A program made the position numbers and the translations under genes. A stretch of DNA of 64,000 nt from Paenibacillus anaericanus (lineage in GTDB: Bacteria; Bacillota; Bacilli; Paenibacillales; Paenibacillaceae), in NCBI RefSeq assembly GCF_003994475.1, contig NZ_RZNY01000005.1, positions 216,966-280,965 on the forward strand. The letters run 5' to 3'. Positions 9,258-18,546 of this stretch are shown here, piece after piece; the stretch's first letter is position 1, and each line of letters begins with the position of its first letter. The notes under the pieces were generated by a model. That model did not search any database. It was not told where the DNA came from and saw nothing but the letters and a program-made list of their open reading frames with translations.

Positions 9258-9292
9258 TCGTCCCTTGTGATTTTTAGGTTCACAAGGGACGA
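9258..9292 (-). promoter_or_regulatory. Intercistronic stem-loop between binding protein and ATPase genes
   Basis: Perfect 13-bp arms TCGTCCCTTGTGA and its inverse, 9-nt loop, directly after the lipoprotein stop and before the ATPase ribosome site. No T-run follows on the minus strand. It could stabilise upstream mRNA or partly stop transcription, giving more binding protein than ATPase. Confidence 0.7.
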
Positions 9293-9300
9293 AATCAACT

Positions 9301-10335
9301 TTATTCTGCTGGTATGACAATCTCACCACTAATGATTTTTTGGCGATATTCTTCTACTTTTTCAAGCACCTCAGGTGCTACATTCTTAGCAGAGGTTGGG
9401 GCAATATCAACACCATTCTCTTTGAGACCCATTGTAGTAACTTTTCCCCCTGGGAACTTACCGTCAGCTAAGTCCTTGGATACTTGATAAACCGCTTCAT
9501 CAACTTTTTTAATCATGGAAGTCAAAGTGATATCGTCACCGAAGGTTAAGGACTGATCTTTATCTACTCCAATGACCCATACATTTTCACCGTTTGCTTT
9601 GCGTTCTTTAGCTTCATTAAATGCACCATTACCTGTCAATCCTGCCGCGTGGAAGATAATATCAGCACCTTCGTTATAAATCGTAGCAGCGGCTGATTTC
9701 CCCACATCTACACGGTTAAATACGCCGGCATAGTTCACAATTAATTTTGCCTCTGGATTTACCGCTTTAATTCCTTCTCTAAATCCAGCTTCAAAGCGTT
9801 TAATAACTGGGATCTCCATCCCACCAATAAAGCCTATTTTATTCGTTTTTGTCGTTAACCCTGCAATGACACCAACCAGGAATGATCCTTCTTGCTCTTT
9901 AAAGGATATGGCTGCTACGTTTGGTACAACAATATCGGAGTCCACAATACCAAATTTGGCATTTGGATTTTCATTCGCTAGCTGTGTGACTGCATCCGCT
10001 AAGGTAGCAGCTGTTGCCCAAGTCAAGTCATAGTTACCCTTTACAAATGTCAGTAGGTTTGGCATAACCTCACCATCGGATTTTGGCTCTAAATACTTCA
10101 CATCGTAACCGAAATCGGTGTTTAATTTCTGTAAGGCTTCCCAAGCACTTTGGTTAAACGATTTATCGTTGATACTTCCTAAGTCAGTTACCATACCGAT
10201 TTTTAGTTTTTGTTTACCCTCGGTTGCACCACCATCAGCAGTTCCCTTATTTGTCGTGGTTTTATTCCCACATGCGGTAAGGGCTAATGAAAGGATCAAT
10301 AACATGGGTATAAATGTTTTCATTAATTTCTTCAT
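9301..10335 (-). CDS. BmpA/NupN-family nucleoside-binding lipoprotein
   Basis: Substrate-binding lipoprotein of the importer, anchored outside the membrane. The N-terminus has a lysine-rich start, a hydrophobic core and the lipobox LTAC, with Cys22 as the lipidated residue, then a low-complexity linker. The body starts with KIGMVTDLGSINDKSFNQSA, diagnostic of the Bmp/PnrA family, and also shows HAAGLTGNGAF. Length 344 is normal. It lies 28 nt downstream of deoB on the same strand, so uptake and ribose-1-phosphate processing are expressed together. Confidence 0.92.
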   Translation of the reverse strand: MKKLMKTFIPMLLILSLALTACGNKTTTNKGTADGGATEGKQKLKIGMVTDLGSINDKSFNQSAWEALQKLNTDFGYDVKYLEPKSDGEVMPNLLTFVKGNYDLTWATAATLADAVTQLANENPNAKFGIVDSDIVVPNVAAISFKEQEGSFLVGVIAGLTTKTNKIGFIGGMEIPVIKRFEAGFREGIKAVNPEAKLIVNYAGVFNRVDVGKSAAATIYNEGADIIFHAAGLTGNGAFNEAKERKANGENVWVIGVDKDQSLTFGDDITLTSMIKKVDEAVYQVSKDLADGKFPGGKVTTMGLKENGVDIAPTSAKNVAPEVLEKVEEYRQKIISGEIVIPAE

Positions 10336-10363
10336 CTCTTAATTCCCCCTGGTTTTGTGTTGG

Positions 10364-11551
10364 CTATGCATTTACTTTCAAAAGATTTAAAAAGCTTTGC
10401 CCAGTTTCTGTCTTGGCGACATCAAAATTGTCTGCAATCGTAGCAGCTAGATCGCCAAAAGTGTTTCTTACCCCGATGGACGCGGTGTTCCTTGCGAGCG
10501 AAGGATTGTAGATCAAGATCGGCACATATTCGCGGGTATGATCTGTACCTGGTGCGGTCGGGTCATTCCCATGATCGGCTGTAATGATCAACAAGTCTCT
10601 TTCTCCGATTTGCTGTAGAATTTCAGGTAAATATTGATCAAACTCTTCAAGACAAGCAGCATACCCCTGAGGATCACGGCGATGTCCATATAAAGAGTCA
10701 AAGTCAACTAAATTTGTAAAGAGCAACCCATTAAATGAACGCTTCAACAATTCGATGGTAGTCAAAATGCCGTCTAAATTACTCTTGGTGGGATGGGATA
10801 ATTGAATGCCTTTCCCTGTAAAAATATCATTGATCTTACCTACAGAGATAACATCATAACCTTGATCGTCCAGGTGATTGAGTACGGTATCCCCAAAGGG
10901 TTCAAGGGCATAATCATGCCGATTGGGTGTGCGTGTAAAGGCTCCCGGTTGTCCTACATAGGGTCTTGCGATAACACGCCCAACCATATATGGATCGTTC
11001 AAGGTTAGTTCCCGAGCGATTTCACAAGCGCGATACAACTCCTCAAGAGGAATGATATCTTCATGTGCTGCGATTTGAAGGACACTGTCGGCAGAAGTAT
11101 AAACAATCCATGCTCCGGTGCGCATTTGCTCTTCACCGTACTCGTCTAGGATAACTGTCCCGGAGGAGGGCTTGTTTCCAATCACTTTTCTACCCGTCAA
11201 CTCTTCAAACTTCGCCATAAGCTCTGTTGGAAATCCATGGGGATAAACCTGAAAAGGAACATCCACTTTGAGACCCATCAATTCCCAATGTCCGGTCATT
11301 GTGTCTTTACCAACCGAAACTTCATTCATTTTGCCATAGAAGGCTTGAGGCTTATCCGATTCAGGAATAGCTGAGAGTGGTGCAATGTTGCCTAAGCCAA
11401 GCGCAGTAAGATTAGGTAATTTGATCCCAGGTACCTGCTGACATATGTGGCCTAGTGTATGGCTTCCTACATCGCCAAAGTTGGATGCATCAGGTAACTC
11501 GCCAATGCCAACACTATCGAGTACAATGACACTAATACGTTCGAAATCCAT
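10364..11551 (-). CDS. deoB: Phosphopentomutase
   Basis: Converts (deoxy)ribose-1-phosphate to the 5-phosphate after nucleoside phosphorolysis. Alkaline-phosphatase-superfamily metal sites are visible in [13 protein letters not shown] at the N-terminus and [20 protein letters not shown] near the C-terminus. The phospho-acceptor threonine lies in [10 protein letters not shown]. The frame is open 42 codons further upstream, but the ATG at 11551, preceded by GGAGG, gives 395 residues, the usual family length. First gene of the importer operon and divergent from the Crp-type regulator, with a 58-bp shared upstream region. Confidence 0.93.
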   Translation of the reverse strand: MDFERISVIVLDSVGIGELPDASNFGDVGSHTLGHICQQVPGIKLPNLTALGLGNIAPLSAIPESDKPQAFYGKMNEVSVGKDTMTGHWELMGLKVDVPFQVYPHGFPTELMAKFEELTGRKVIGNKPSSGTVILDEYGEEQMRTGAWIVYTSADSVLQIAAHEDIIPLEELYRACEIARELTLNDPYMVGRVIARPYVGQPGAFTRTPNRHDYALEPFGDTVLNHLDDQGYDVISVGKINDIFTGKGIQLSHPTKSNLDGILTTIELLKRSFNGLLFTNLVDFDSLYGHRRDPQGYAACLEEFDQYLPEILQQIGERDLLIITADHGNDPTAPGTDHTREYVPILIYNPSLARNTASIGVRNTFGDLAATIADNFDVAKTETGQSFLNLLKVNA

Positions 11552-11609
11552 ATCGTTGTTGCCTCCAGTCCGGAATGTTCCTATTACTTGAAAGAAAGGA
11601 TCGACTCGA

Positions 11610-12326
11610 ATGATTACTAACCTCTCTGACATCACGATCTTCTCGGATCTTCCTGAGGATGCCTTGTTACGTATCACACCCTTATTAAAGGAACGTCATT
11701 TTAAAAAGAATCACGTCCTCATGTTTGAAAATGATCTTAGTGAAGAGGTTTTCTTAATTCGCTCAGGGATGGTGAAAGTGTATCGCTTAAGCGAAGATAG
11801 AGAAATTGTGCTTAGTATTGCTACGGCAGGTGACATTTTTGGTGAAGCTGAAGCATTATCCAATGACATTCATCGGATTTCTTCTGTCGAAGCTTTGGAG
11901 AATGTTTCAGCTTGGCAACTCAGCAAGCAAGATTTTCTTCAAATCGTTGAGGAATATCCCTCTGTTCTACGAAAAGCTTATACCATCCTGATTGAACGAA
12001 TTCGCGTACTCAATCGTTTAATTCGCTATTTATCGTTTTATGATGTTCGAACGAAGACAGCGAATTTAATCATGGATCTGTATTATAACTTTGGGAACCA
12101 GAATGATAACGTTTACAAAATAGATCTAAGGATTGGTCAATCTTTGCTGGCTAATATGCTCGGAGTTACTAGAGAATCCATATCCAAAACCCTAAGTGAT
12201 TTTCAAGCTGAGGGAATCCTCGACATTCAGGATAAATATTTTTATATCTTAAATAAGAGCAAACTTGAATCGATTTGTAATAAAACCGAAGAGATTCAAG
12301 AACTTCGAAAGTGGAATAACCAGTAG
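11610..12326 (+). CDS. Crp/Fnr-family transcription regulator of the nucleoside locus
   Basis: Cytosolic DNA-binding regulator, 238 residues. A cyclic-nucleotide-binding-like beta barrel spans about residues 10-120 (for example [20 protein letters not shown] and [10 protein letters not shown]). It is followed by a dimer helix and a winged helix with the recognition segment [20 protein letters not shown]. There is no N-terminal cysteine cluster, so it is not an oxygen-sensing Fnr. It is transcribed away from deoB and toward deoD. I infer that it controls nucleoside catabolism in place of the usual DeoR-type repressor; its effector is unknown. Confidence 0.85.
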   Translation: MITNLSDITIFSDLPEDALLRITPLLKERHFKKNHVLMFENDLSEEVFLIRSGMVKVYRLSEDREIVLSIATAGDIFGEAEALSNDIHRISSVEALENVSAWQLSKQDFLQIVEEYPSVLRKAYTILIERIRVLNRLIRYLSFYDVRTKTANLIMDLYYNFGNQNDNVYKIDLRIGQSLLANMLGVTRESISKTLSDFQAEGILDIQDKYFYILNKSKLESICNKTEEIQELRKWNNQ

Positions 12327-12391
12327 ACATGTCGTGCATTTAATATAACAATGTAAGCGCTATATTTCAGTTAACGCCTTAACGATTATTT

Positions 12392-12423
12392 TGTTAACCA
12401 GTTCACAAAAGTGGGGTTAACCC
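12392..12423. promoter_or_regulatory. GTTAAC inverted repeats upstream of deoD, possible regulator site
   Basis: TGTTAACCA at 12392-12400 and GGGTTAACCC at 12414-12423 are spaced about two helical turns apart, just upstream of the deoD promoter. A further GTTAACG occurs at 12370. They are candidate binding sites for the neighbouring Crp-family protein, by position only. Confidence 0.4.
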
Positions 12424-12448
12424 ATTAACAGAACGTGCCATAACATTG

Positions 12449-12457
12449 TGGTATGAT
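12449..12457 (+). promoter_or_regulatory. Extended -10 promoter of deoD
   Basis: TGGTATGAT is an extended -10 element (TGnTATGAT). The region 17 nt upstream (CAGAAC) is a poor -35, as expected of a promoter needing an activator or relying on the extended -10. Confidence 0.55.
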
Positions 12458-12462
12458 TTTGT

Positions 12463-12476
12463 TGTAAACGTTTTCT
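12463..12476 (+). promoter_or_regulatory. cre site (CcpA) at the deoD transcription start
   Basis: TGTAAACGTTTTCT matches the cre core TGNNARCGNWWWCA at 13 of 14 positions and covers the predicted +1. This fits carbon catabolite repression of nucleoside breakdown. A weaker cre-like string, TGTAAGCGCTATAT, is at 12352. Confidence 0.65.
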
Positions 12477-12511
12477 TGGGGGACAAAATATATCTATTGG
12501 AGGCAATTAAA

Positions 12512-13216
12512 ATGAGTACTCATATTGAAGCTAAAGCTGGGGAAATTGCAGAATCTGTTTTATTACCGGGCGATCCATTACGTGCAAAGTATATTGCAGA
12601 AACTTTTTTGGAAGGCGCTGTCTGTTACAATAATGTTCGCGGTATGCTCGGTTATACAGGAACTTATAAAGGGAACCGCGTATCGATACAAGGCACAGGA
12701 ATGGGCATGCCTTCAGCATCGATCTATATCCACGAATTAATTAACAATTATGGAGTTAAAAATTTGGTTCGTATCGGAACTTGTGGTGCCATCCAATCTG
12801 ATGTGAAAATTCGGGATGTTATTATTGGGCAAGCTGCGGCGACGGATTCGGCTATGATTCGTAACAACTTTCCAGGCTACGACTTCCCTCAGATTGGAAA
12901 CTTCGAACTAATTAAGAGATCATACGAAGTTGGAACCGCTAAGGGCCTAAATCTTCACGTAGGAAATGTGTTATCCTCTGATGTGTTCTACACAGAAGAT
13001 AATTCCATAGTTACTAAGCTTGGCAAACATGGTGTATTAGCCGTAGAGATGGAAACGGCAGGACTTTATTACCTTGCTGCAAAATTTGGGGTAAGAGGGT
13101 TGTCTCTATTAACAGTTAGTGATCATCTCATTACAGGTGAGCAAACCACGGCGCTCGAAAGACAAACCACGTTTAATGACATGATCGAGGTTGCATTGGA
13201 AACGGTGACGGCGTAG
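12512..13216 (+). CDS. deoD: Purine nucleoside phosphorylase, DeoD type
   Basis: Cleaves purine (deoxy)nucleosides with phosphate into base and (deoxy)ribose-1-phosphate. It has the bacterial trimer-of-dimers DeoD signatures: [11 protein letters not shown] at the phosphate site, [24 protein letters not shown], and [12 protein letters not shown] near the active site, with SDH after it. The ATG at 12512 has GGAGG upstream and gives 234 residues, the family norm; the open frame upstream is leader. Its product feeds deoB, and the freed bases can re-enter salvage. Confidence 0.95.
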   Translation: MSTHIEAKAGEIAESVLLPGDPLRAKYIAETFLEGAVCYNNVRGMLGYTGTYKGNRVSIQGTGMGMPSASIYIHELINNYGVKNLVRIGTCGAIQSDVKIRDVIIGQAAATDSAMIRNNFPGYDFPQIGNFELIKRSYEVGTAKGLNLHVGNVLSSDVFYTEDNSIVTKLGKHGVLAVEMETAGLYYLAAKFGVRGLSLLTVSDHLITGEQTTALERQTTFNDMIEVALETVTA

Positions 13217-13268
13217 GTATTGATAGGAACCAAAAAAATGGATAATGATAGTGGTTGTAAGATGGGAC

Positions 13269-13302
13269 AGGGGACAGGAGCTAGGCTCCTTGTCCCCTTT
13301 TA
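13269..13302 (+). terminator. Terminator of deoD
   Basis: AGGGGACAGGAGC pairs with GCTCC-TTGTCCCCT (one bulged T), followed by TTTTATT. Its end overlaps the stop codon of the convergent transporter gene. Confidence 0.8.
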
Positions 13303-14289
13303 TTGCGCCTTAATGAAATCCACTTTTGGATCATGTACAACGGGCTTCATTTTGGGGGTATGATTCCCACGTAGCTCTTTTCTCTGATTCATATTGTTGC
13401 GTAGCAGTGCAAAGATAATAAATAGGGTCCCCACGATTTCAAAACTACTGATTTGATAGCCTTGAAAAGCCATAATAACGAATGTTGTGATCGGCACAAA
13501 GTTGATAAATAAGATGCCATTAAGCGAAGATATCATTTTGATTCCTGCATTCCAACTTAGTAAGGCGACTAACCCTGGCAATAAGACCATAAAGGTCATT
13601 TCATATTTAATGGAGAATATCGTGTCCCATGTTGGAACAGGAAGCACTTGAAAGCTTGAAGCTAGGGTAACGATGACTAGGTTTACTGCACTTCCTAGCA
13701 AACAAGTTAATGTAGAGTAGCGAAGCGTCGACCAATCCTTAAATCGTTCTCCTCCCATCGAATAGATCACCCATCCAACCACTCCCGTAAAGACCAGCAG
13801 TAACGGAATAAGGTGCTGACCAGCCATGGTGAAGAAGGTTAATTCCCCATTCGTGATCACAAGCAAAGCACCAATTAGTGCGATGGCTACACTCGAAATC
13901 ATATATTTTTTCGGGGCTTTTTTGGTCGTAATCCATACGATCAATATGGAGATCATCGGCATGAGCACTTCCATAATGGAGGCGGCAATGGTACCGGGCT
14001 CTCCCATGAGATGTTGTCCTAAGAAGACGGCCATATTATAGACTGTGAATGCCATGATTCCGAAGAGCAACAGGGATTTGCCTCGTCCCTCTAAGCGAAA
14101 CGCTGATCGTCCCTCTTTTAACCAGAGCATTACGCTAAGAATGATAGCCACAGTTAAATAACGGATGAATGAAAAATAGAATGGATCGATTTTCTGCAAT
14201 GCAATGTGTGCAACGGGAAACATAGCTCCCCACGACATACTCGCAATGAGGCACAATATGGAGCCTAAGATGATTTTCTTGGATAACAT
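13300..14289 (-). CDS. EamA/DMT-superfamily transporter
   Basis: Ten-segment inner-membrane drug/metabolite transporter, 329 residues. Two EamA repeats are visible: SMSWGAMFPVAHIALQKIDP opens the first and MISSLNGILFINFVPITTF lies in the second. The hydrophilic tail of about 35 residues is unremarkable. The gene is divergent from a LysR-type regulator with a 169-bp shared region, a common arrangement in which the regulator controls the exporter. The substrate cannot be told from sequence. Confidence 0.85.
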   Translation of the reverse strand: MLSKKIILGSILCLIASMSWGAMFPVAHIALQKIDPFYFSFIRYLTVAIILSVMLWLKEGRSAFRLEGRGKSLLLFGIMAFTVYNMAVFLGQHLMGEPGTIAASIMEVLMPMISILIVWITTKKAPKKYMISSVAIALIGALLVITNGELTFFTMAGQHLIPLLLVFTGVVGWVIYSMGGERFKDWSTLRYSTLTCLLGSAVNLVIVTLASSFQVLPVPTWDTIFSIKYEMTFMVLLPGLVALLSWNAGIKMISSLNGILFINFVPITTFVIMAFQGYQISSFEIVGTLFIIFALLRNNMNQRKELRGNHTPKMKPVVHDPKVDFIKAQ

Positions 14290-14377
14290 GTTGTTTTATC
14301 GCTCTCTCTCTTTTAGCAAGAATTTGCCGACGTAGTGTATAAATTATCATAGCGGGATGAAAGATTATAGTAAAATG

Positions 14378-14408
14378 ATTATAAATAACGTTTATGATCA
14401 TTTATAAT
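14378..14408. promoter_or_regulatory. Candidate LysR operator between transporter and regulator
   Basis: Perfect 9-bp inverted repeat ATTATAAAT / ATTTATAAT with a 13-nt spacing that itself contains TTATGATCA. It lies midway between the two divergent genes, where LysR-type regulators usually bind. Confidence 0.45.
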
Positions 14409-14458
14409 GATAATAGACACATGATGTACATACTTTGGAAAGTAGAGGAGGAGCCGTT

Positions 14459-15337
14459 ATGGAGCTTAATGACTTGAGAATTTTTCAGAGCGTTGCGACA
14501 CATGGAAGTATCAGCAAAGCGGCGCTTGAGCTAAGCTATGTTCAATCCAATGTGACAGCAAGAATTAAGCTGCTCGAGAAAGAACTCCAAACGCCTTTAT
14601 TTCATCGCCATAAGCGTGGAATGATTTTAAATACGGAAGGTAAACGATTGTTGGAACATTCAAGGGAAATTTTATCGAAGGTAGAGGAGATGAAGCGCTC
14701 ATTTCAAGATAAATCGAACCCCTCCGGTATCCTCAAGATCGGGATCGTAGAGACTGTGATTGCTCTTCCCGATATTTTATCCTCTTACCATAATAAGTAT
14801 CCTAATGTTGAACTATCACTAAAGGCCGGAGTAACCGATCTTCTGCTGCAAAAGGTCATTGATATGAAGCTGGATGGAGCGTTTGTTACTGGACCTATTA
14901 GGCATCCATTAATCGAACAGGTCGAGGTGATTCAAGAGAGGTTAGTACTTGTAACGAAAGGAAATACCTTTTCGATGGAGGACATCACGACTAAGCCCCT
15001 ACTCCTATACAATAAAGGTTGCGGTTATCGTGGGAGATTGGAAAGTTGGATGAAGGTGGAGGGAATTATCCCGAAACAGATCATGGAGTTTGGAACTTTT
15101 GGGACGATTATGGGGAGTGTAGCTGCAGGGATTGGGATAACGATTCTGCCCGAATCATCCGTTACAGATCTGGTTACAGGTGGAACTGTATTCTGTCATG
15201 ATGTGCCTGAACCTTATCGTGAAATCACGACGATATTTATCCGGCGTAAAGATTCGTTGTTAACGAGCACACTTCAATGTTTCATTGATGAAATTGTGGC
15301 TCGGACGGGACTAGAACAAGAGGAATCACTAGAGTAG
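14459..15337 (+). CDS. LysR-family transcription regulator
   Basis: 292-residue LysR-type protein. The winged helix-turn-helix is at residues 1-60 (MELNDLRIFQSVATHGSISK, then SYVQSNVTARIKLLEKELQT). The co-inducer domain begins near residue 90 (GILKIGIVETV). The start at 14459 is chosen because AGAGGAGGAG lies just upstream and because the family begins with this pattern. It is divergent from the EamA transporter, its probable target. The tetraloop-like PSSVTDL and GVTDLLLQ regions fit the CbpB/YwqM-like substrate-binding fold, but no ligand is implied. Confidence 0.88.
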   Translation: MELNDLRIFQSVATHGSISKAALELSYVQSNVTARIKLLEKELQTPLFHRHKRGMILNTEGKRLLEHSREILSKVEEMKRSFQDKSNPSGILKIGIVETVIALPDILSSYHNKYPNVELSLKAGVTDLLLQKVIDMKLDGAFVTGPIRHPLIEQVEVIQERLVLVTKGNTFSMEDITTKPLLLYNKGCGYRGRLESWMKVEGIIPKQIMEFGTFGTIMGSVAAGIGITILPESSVTDLVTGGTVFCHDVPEPYREITTIFIRRKDSLLTSTLQCFIDEIVARTGLEQEESLE

Positions 15338-15460
15338 TTATAGATTGGATGGTATCAGGCTTCATAGTTGGCAGGTTGTTACCAATATTTAGCACACAAC
15401 TAATCAGGGTTGTTGTCGTCAGAACTATAGGAACAAATCAAACAACAAGGTGATGACAAC

Positions 15461-16501
15461 ATGAGCAAAACAAAAAGAACCCTACTATTGCTACTAATTA
15501 CGACTATGCTCTACTCAACTTCAGCTCCGGCTCATACGGCAGCAGCACCTTCGGCTCCTGTAGCGGCGATCTATATGGACGGGAATCTGCTTCAGCTTGA
15601 TGCCCAGCCGTTACTCGTAAAGGACACTGTACTCGTTCCTATGCGCCAATTGTTTGAAGAACAAGGAGCTAAGTTATCCTGGAATGGTGCTACTAAAACA
15701 GTAACGGCGAACAAGGACAATCTGAACATGACCTATCATATTGGGGAGCAGACGGCTTACCTAAATGGACAACCACTAAACTTGACCGTTCCCGGCCAAA
15801 TTAATCAAGGCTACACGATGATGCCACTGCGATTTGTTAGTGAAGCTCTAGGTAGTACCGTGAAGTGGGATGCTAATACTCGGACGGTTCGTATTACGAC
15901 TAAGGTTGATTACACAACGACGGTTCTATCGGGAGTGAACCTTCGAAATACGCCAGACTCTACGGTAGATTCTAGTGCCCTTGAAATGTTGCCTAAGGGT
16001 GAGAAGGTTCATGTGATCAAGGAAGTGGGAGCCTTCTGGCTAGAAGTGCGTACCCAGGATAATAAGATAGGATACATATCGGCCAAACCCAAATATACGG
16101 ACTATACAAGTACAACCCTCGCTGAACAACAAGCGGACGAGCTGATTGCATATGGGGAGAAATATCTAGGTAGACCCTATGAATTCGGGGCTTCAACGGA
16201 TCAGACCGATACATTTGATTGCTCTTCTTTCGTTCGACATGTCTATTTAGACAAGCTATCTATTGAACTTCCGCGTGTCTCCTATAACCAGGCTAAGGAA
16301 GGCCAAGAAGTCGGAATCAACGAGTTGCGCAAAGGGGATCTGTTGTTCTTCAGTGCACGGGGACTAGATATTGGTCATGTAGCCATCTATGTAGGGAATA
16401 ATAAGATACTGCATACGTATTCGAAAGAGCTTGGCGTTCACTACGAGACCTTAGGGGATAAGTGGATGAAACGGTTCGTAACTGCCCGGAGGATGTTTTA
16501 G
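15461..16501 (+). CDS. Secreted NlpC/P60 cell-wall hydrolase with copper-amine-oxidase-N and SH3 domains
   Basis: Exported peptidoglycan endopeptidase, 346 residues. A signal peptide (residues 1-26, cleavage near AHTAAA) is followed by a copper-amine-oxidase N-like domain (about 35-145: LVPMRQLFEEQGA, MMPLRFVSEALG). Next are an SH3b-like domain (about 150-210: GVNLRNTPDS) and an NlpC/P60 domain (about 225-346). Catalytic Cys is in TFDCSSFVRHVY and His in GHVAIYVGNN; a final polar residue follows in ILHTYS. AAGGTGA sits 7 nt before the ATG. The domain mix is typical of Paenibacillus wall enzymes. Confidence 0.9.
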   Translation: MSKTKRTLLLLLITTMLYSTSAPAHTAAAPSAPVAAIYMDGNLLQLDAQPLLVKDTVLVPMRQLFEEQGAKLSWNGATKTVTANKDNLNMTYHIGEQTAYLNGQPLNLTVPGQINQGYTMMPLRFVSEALGSTVKWDANTRTVRITTKVDYTTTVLSGVNLRNTPDSTVDSSALEMLPKGEKVHVIKEVGAFWLEVRTQDNKIGYISAKPKYTDYTSTTLAEQQADELIAYGEKYLGRPYEFGASTDQTDTFDCSSFVRHVYLDKLSIELPRVSYNQAKEGQEVGINELRKGDLLFFSARGLDIGHVAIYVGNNKILHTYSKELGVHYETLGDKWMKRFVTARRMF

Positions 16502-16549
16502 TGAAGAGATATTGAGTAGAGTTCTGTTGTACGGCTTATTCATCGTAAT

Positions 16550-16590
16550 AAACCCTTCAGTTGCACCATGCATCTGAAGGGTTTATTTGT
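16550..16590. terminator. Bidirectional terminator
   Basis: 11-bp stem AAACCCTTCAG / CTGAAGGGTTT with a 13-nt loop, between the convergent hydrolase and ABC exporter genes. The T-rich tail on the plus strand is short. Confidence 0.65.
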
Positions 16591-16592
16591 GT

Positions 16593-18305
16593 TTAGTTTA
16601 TCTGCATCTGATTCAACCGGCTATACACTCCACCGGCAGCAATTAGCTCATCATGCTTACCTTGTTCGGCTATGCCATGTTTATTAACGACGACGATGCG
16701 ATCGGCGTTGCGGATGGTGGAAAGGCGATGCGCTATGACTAACGTTGTGCGGCCAATAGATAACTCAGACAGTGATTGCTGAATAGCTGCTTCCGTCTCG
16801 GTATCAAGCGCAGAAGTTGCCTCATCCAAGATAAGGATAGGAGGATTCTTAAGAAACATGCGAGCAATTGATAAGCGTTGCTTCTGACCACCTGACAACT
16901 TAACTCCACGTTCACCGATGACGGTATCCATTCCCTCTGGTTGATTACGGATAAGCTCTTCAAGCGATGCTCTTCGAGCTGCTTCCCATATCTGCTCTTC
17001 TGTTGCATGTAGATCGCCGTAAGCAATATTTTCCCGGATCGTACCTGAGAACAGAAATACATCCTGTTGTACAATCCCGATATGCTTGCGGAGTGACTCT
17101 AGCTTAAACTTCCTGATATCAACACCATCTACCGTGATCCGACCCTCGTCCACATCATAGAAACGGGGAAGCAGGCTGCAAATAGTGGTCTTACCTGCAC
17201 CCGATGGCCCCACAAAGGCAATGGTCTCCCCGGCATGGATCGTTAGATCAAGATTTTGTAAAATAGGTCTATTTACTTCATAACCAAAGGTTATATGCTC
17301 AAATTGAATATCGCCTTTTACGCTGTCTACTGTAATGGCATCTGGAGCATCAGCGATATCGGGCTCTGTATCGAGAATTTCCGTATAACGTTTGAATCCG
17401 GCGATTCCTTTAGGGTAACTTTCAACAACAGCATTAATCTTCTCGATCGGTCGAAAGAAAATATTAGAGAGTAAGATAAAGGCCATGAATTCTCCTAGAA
17501 CAAGCTTACCTTGGATAAAGAACCAGGCTCCGCAGATCATGACAAATATCGTAATGAGGCGCATCATCATGTAACTAATCGAGATACTTTTGGCCATCGT
17601 TTTATAAGCAAGTAGCTTTGTTGTGCGGTAGTTCTGATTATCAACTGCGAATAGCTTCTCTTCGTGTTTTTCATTGGCAAAGGATTGTACCACACGGATT
17701 CCGCCTACGTTATCTTCGATTCGAGCATTGAAGTTACCGACTTCCCCGAATAGATTTCTATAGGTTGAAGTCATTTTTCTACCGAAGAAGATGACCAGCC
17801 ATGCCATGAATGGCACGATAATAAAAGTAATGAGTGCAAGTTCCAAATTAATATAGGCCATCAACGAGAACGAACCGATTAGCGTCATAACGGCGATAAA
17901 CACATCTTCTGGTCCGTGATGCGCGAGCTCACCAATATCATTCAGATCGTTCGTGATTCTGCCCATGAGGTGACCTGTCTTGTGGTTGTCAAAGAAGCGA
18001 AAGGATAATTTCTGTACATGCCCAAACATCTTGCGGCGCATATCCGTCTCAATATTGATACCCAGCATATGGCCCCAATACGTGACAATATAGTTCAGTA
18101 CGGTGTTAAGAGCATAGATAGCGAGCAAGGCGACACATGCCAGCACGATAAGCGACCAGTTACCGCTAGGTAGTAAGTCATCAATAAATTTGCTCACGGC
18201 AAGTGGAAATGCTAGTTCGAGCAGCCCGGCAACTATGGCGCAAACAAAGTCCAATATAAAGAGGCCTTTATAAGGACGGTAGTAAGAGAAAAAACGTCGA
18301 AGCAA
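16593..18305 (-). CDS. ABC exporter, fused membrane and ATPase domains
   Basis: Half-transporter of the MsbA/LmrA type, 570 residues, working as a dimer. Six membrane helices span about residues 15-300, including the intracellular loop GHLMGRITNDLNDIGEL. The ATPase domain (about 330-570) has Walker A GPSGAGKTT, Q-loop IVQQDVFLFSG, signature LSGGQKQRL, Walker B ILILDEATSALD and H-loop AHRL. A stop codon precedes the frame, so translation begins at TTG 18305 or a little later; the ribosome site there (GAGTGA) is weak. Cargo unknown. It is encoded alone, with no partner half. Confidence 0.88.
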   Translation of the reverse strand: MLRRFFSYYRPYKGLFILDFVCAIVAGLLELAFPLAVSKFIDDLLPSGNWSLIVLACVALLAIYALNTVLNYIVTYWGHMLGINIETDMRRKMFGHVQKLSFRFFDNHKTGHLMGRITNDLNDIGELAHHGPEDVFIAVMTLIGSFSLMAYINLELALITFIIVPFMAWLVIFFGRKMTSTYRNLFGEVGNFNARIEDNVGGIRVVQSFANEKHEEKLFAVDNQNYRTTKLLAYKTMAKSISISYMMMRLITIFVMICGAWFFIQGKLVLGEFMAFILLSNIFFRPIEKINAVVESYPKGIAGFKRYTEILDTEPDIADAPDAITVDSVKGDIQFEHITFGYEVNRPILQNLDLTIHAGETIAFVGPSGAGKTTICSLLPRFYDVDEGRITVDGVDIRKFKLESLRKHIGIVQQDVFLFSGTIRENIAYGDLHATEEQIWEAARRASLEELIRNQPEGMDTVIGERGVKLSGGQKQRLSIARMFLKNPPILILDEATSALDTETEAAIQQSLSELSIGRTTLVIAHRLSTIRNADRIVVVNKHGIAEQGKHDELIAAGGVYSRLNQMQIN

Positions 18306-18546
18306 AAGATATCACTCTTTTCGTAATTATTAGATAGTATGGGTATTCATCTATCCTATCATGCAATGTGGAGGAGGGACAGAGGAACAGGAACTTGTCC
18401 ATATTTTTGGTTTTGAGAGAAATCCTATCCTTTTTGACCCAAAAACCCTTATATCCATGCATATGCAACCGCTGGTTGACAGATTGTGAACTAAACTTGG
18501 TAGTCATGAATAGATCGATATTATATGATGAGCCTGAGGTGATGAC

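Noticed and set aside
11610..12326. Oxygen-sensing Fnr
   Set aside because: No N-terminal cysteine cluster for an iron-sulfur centre is present.
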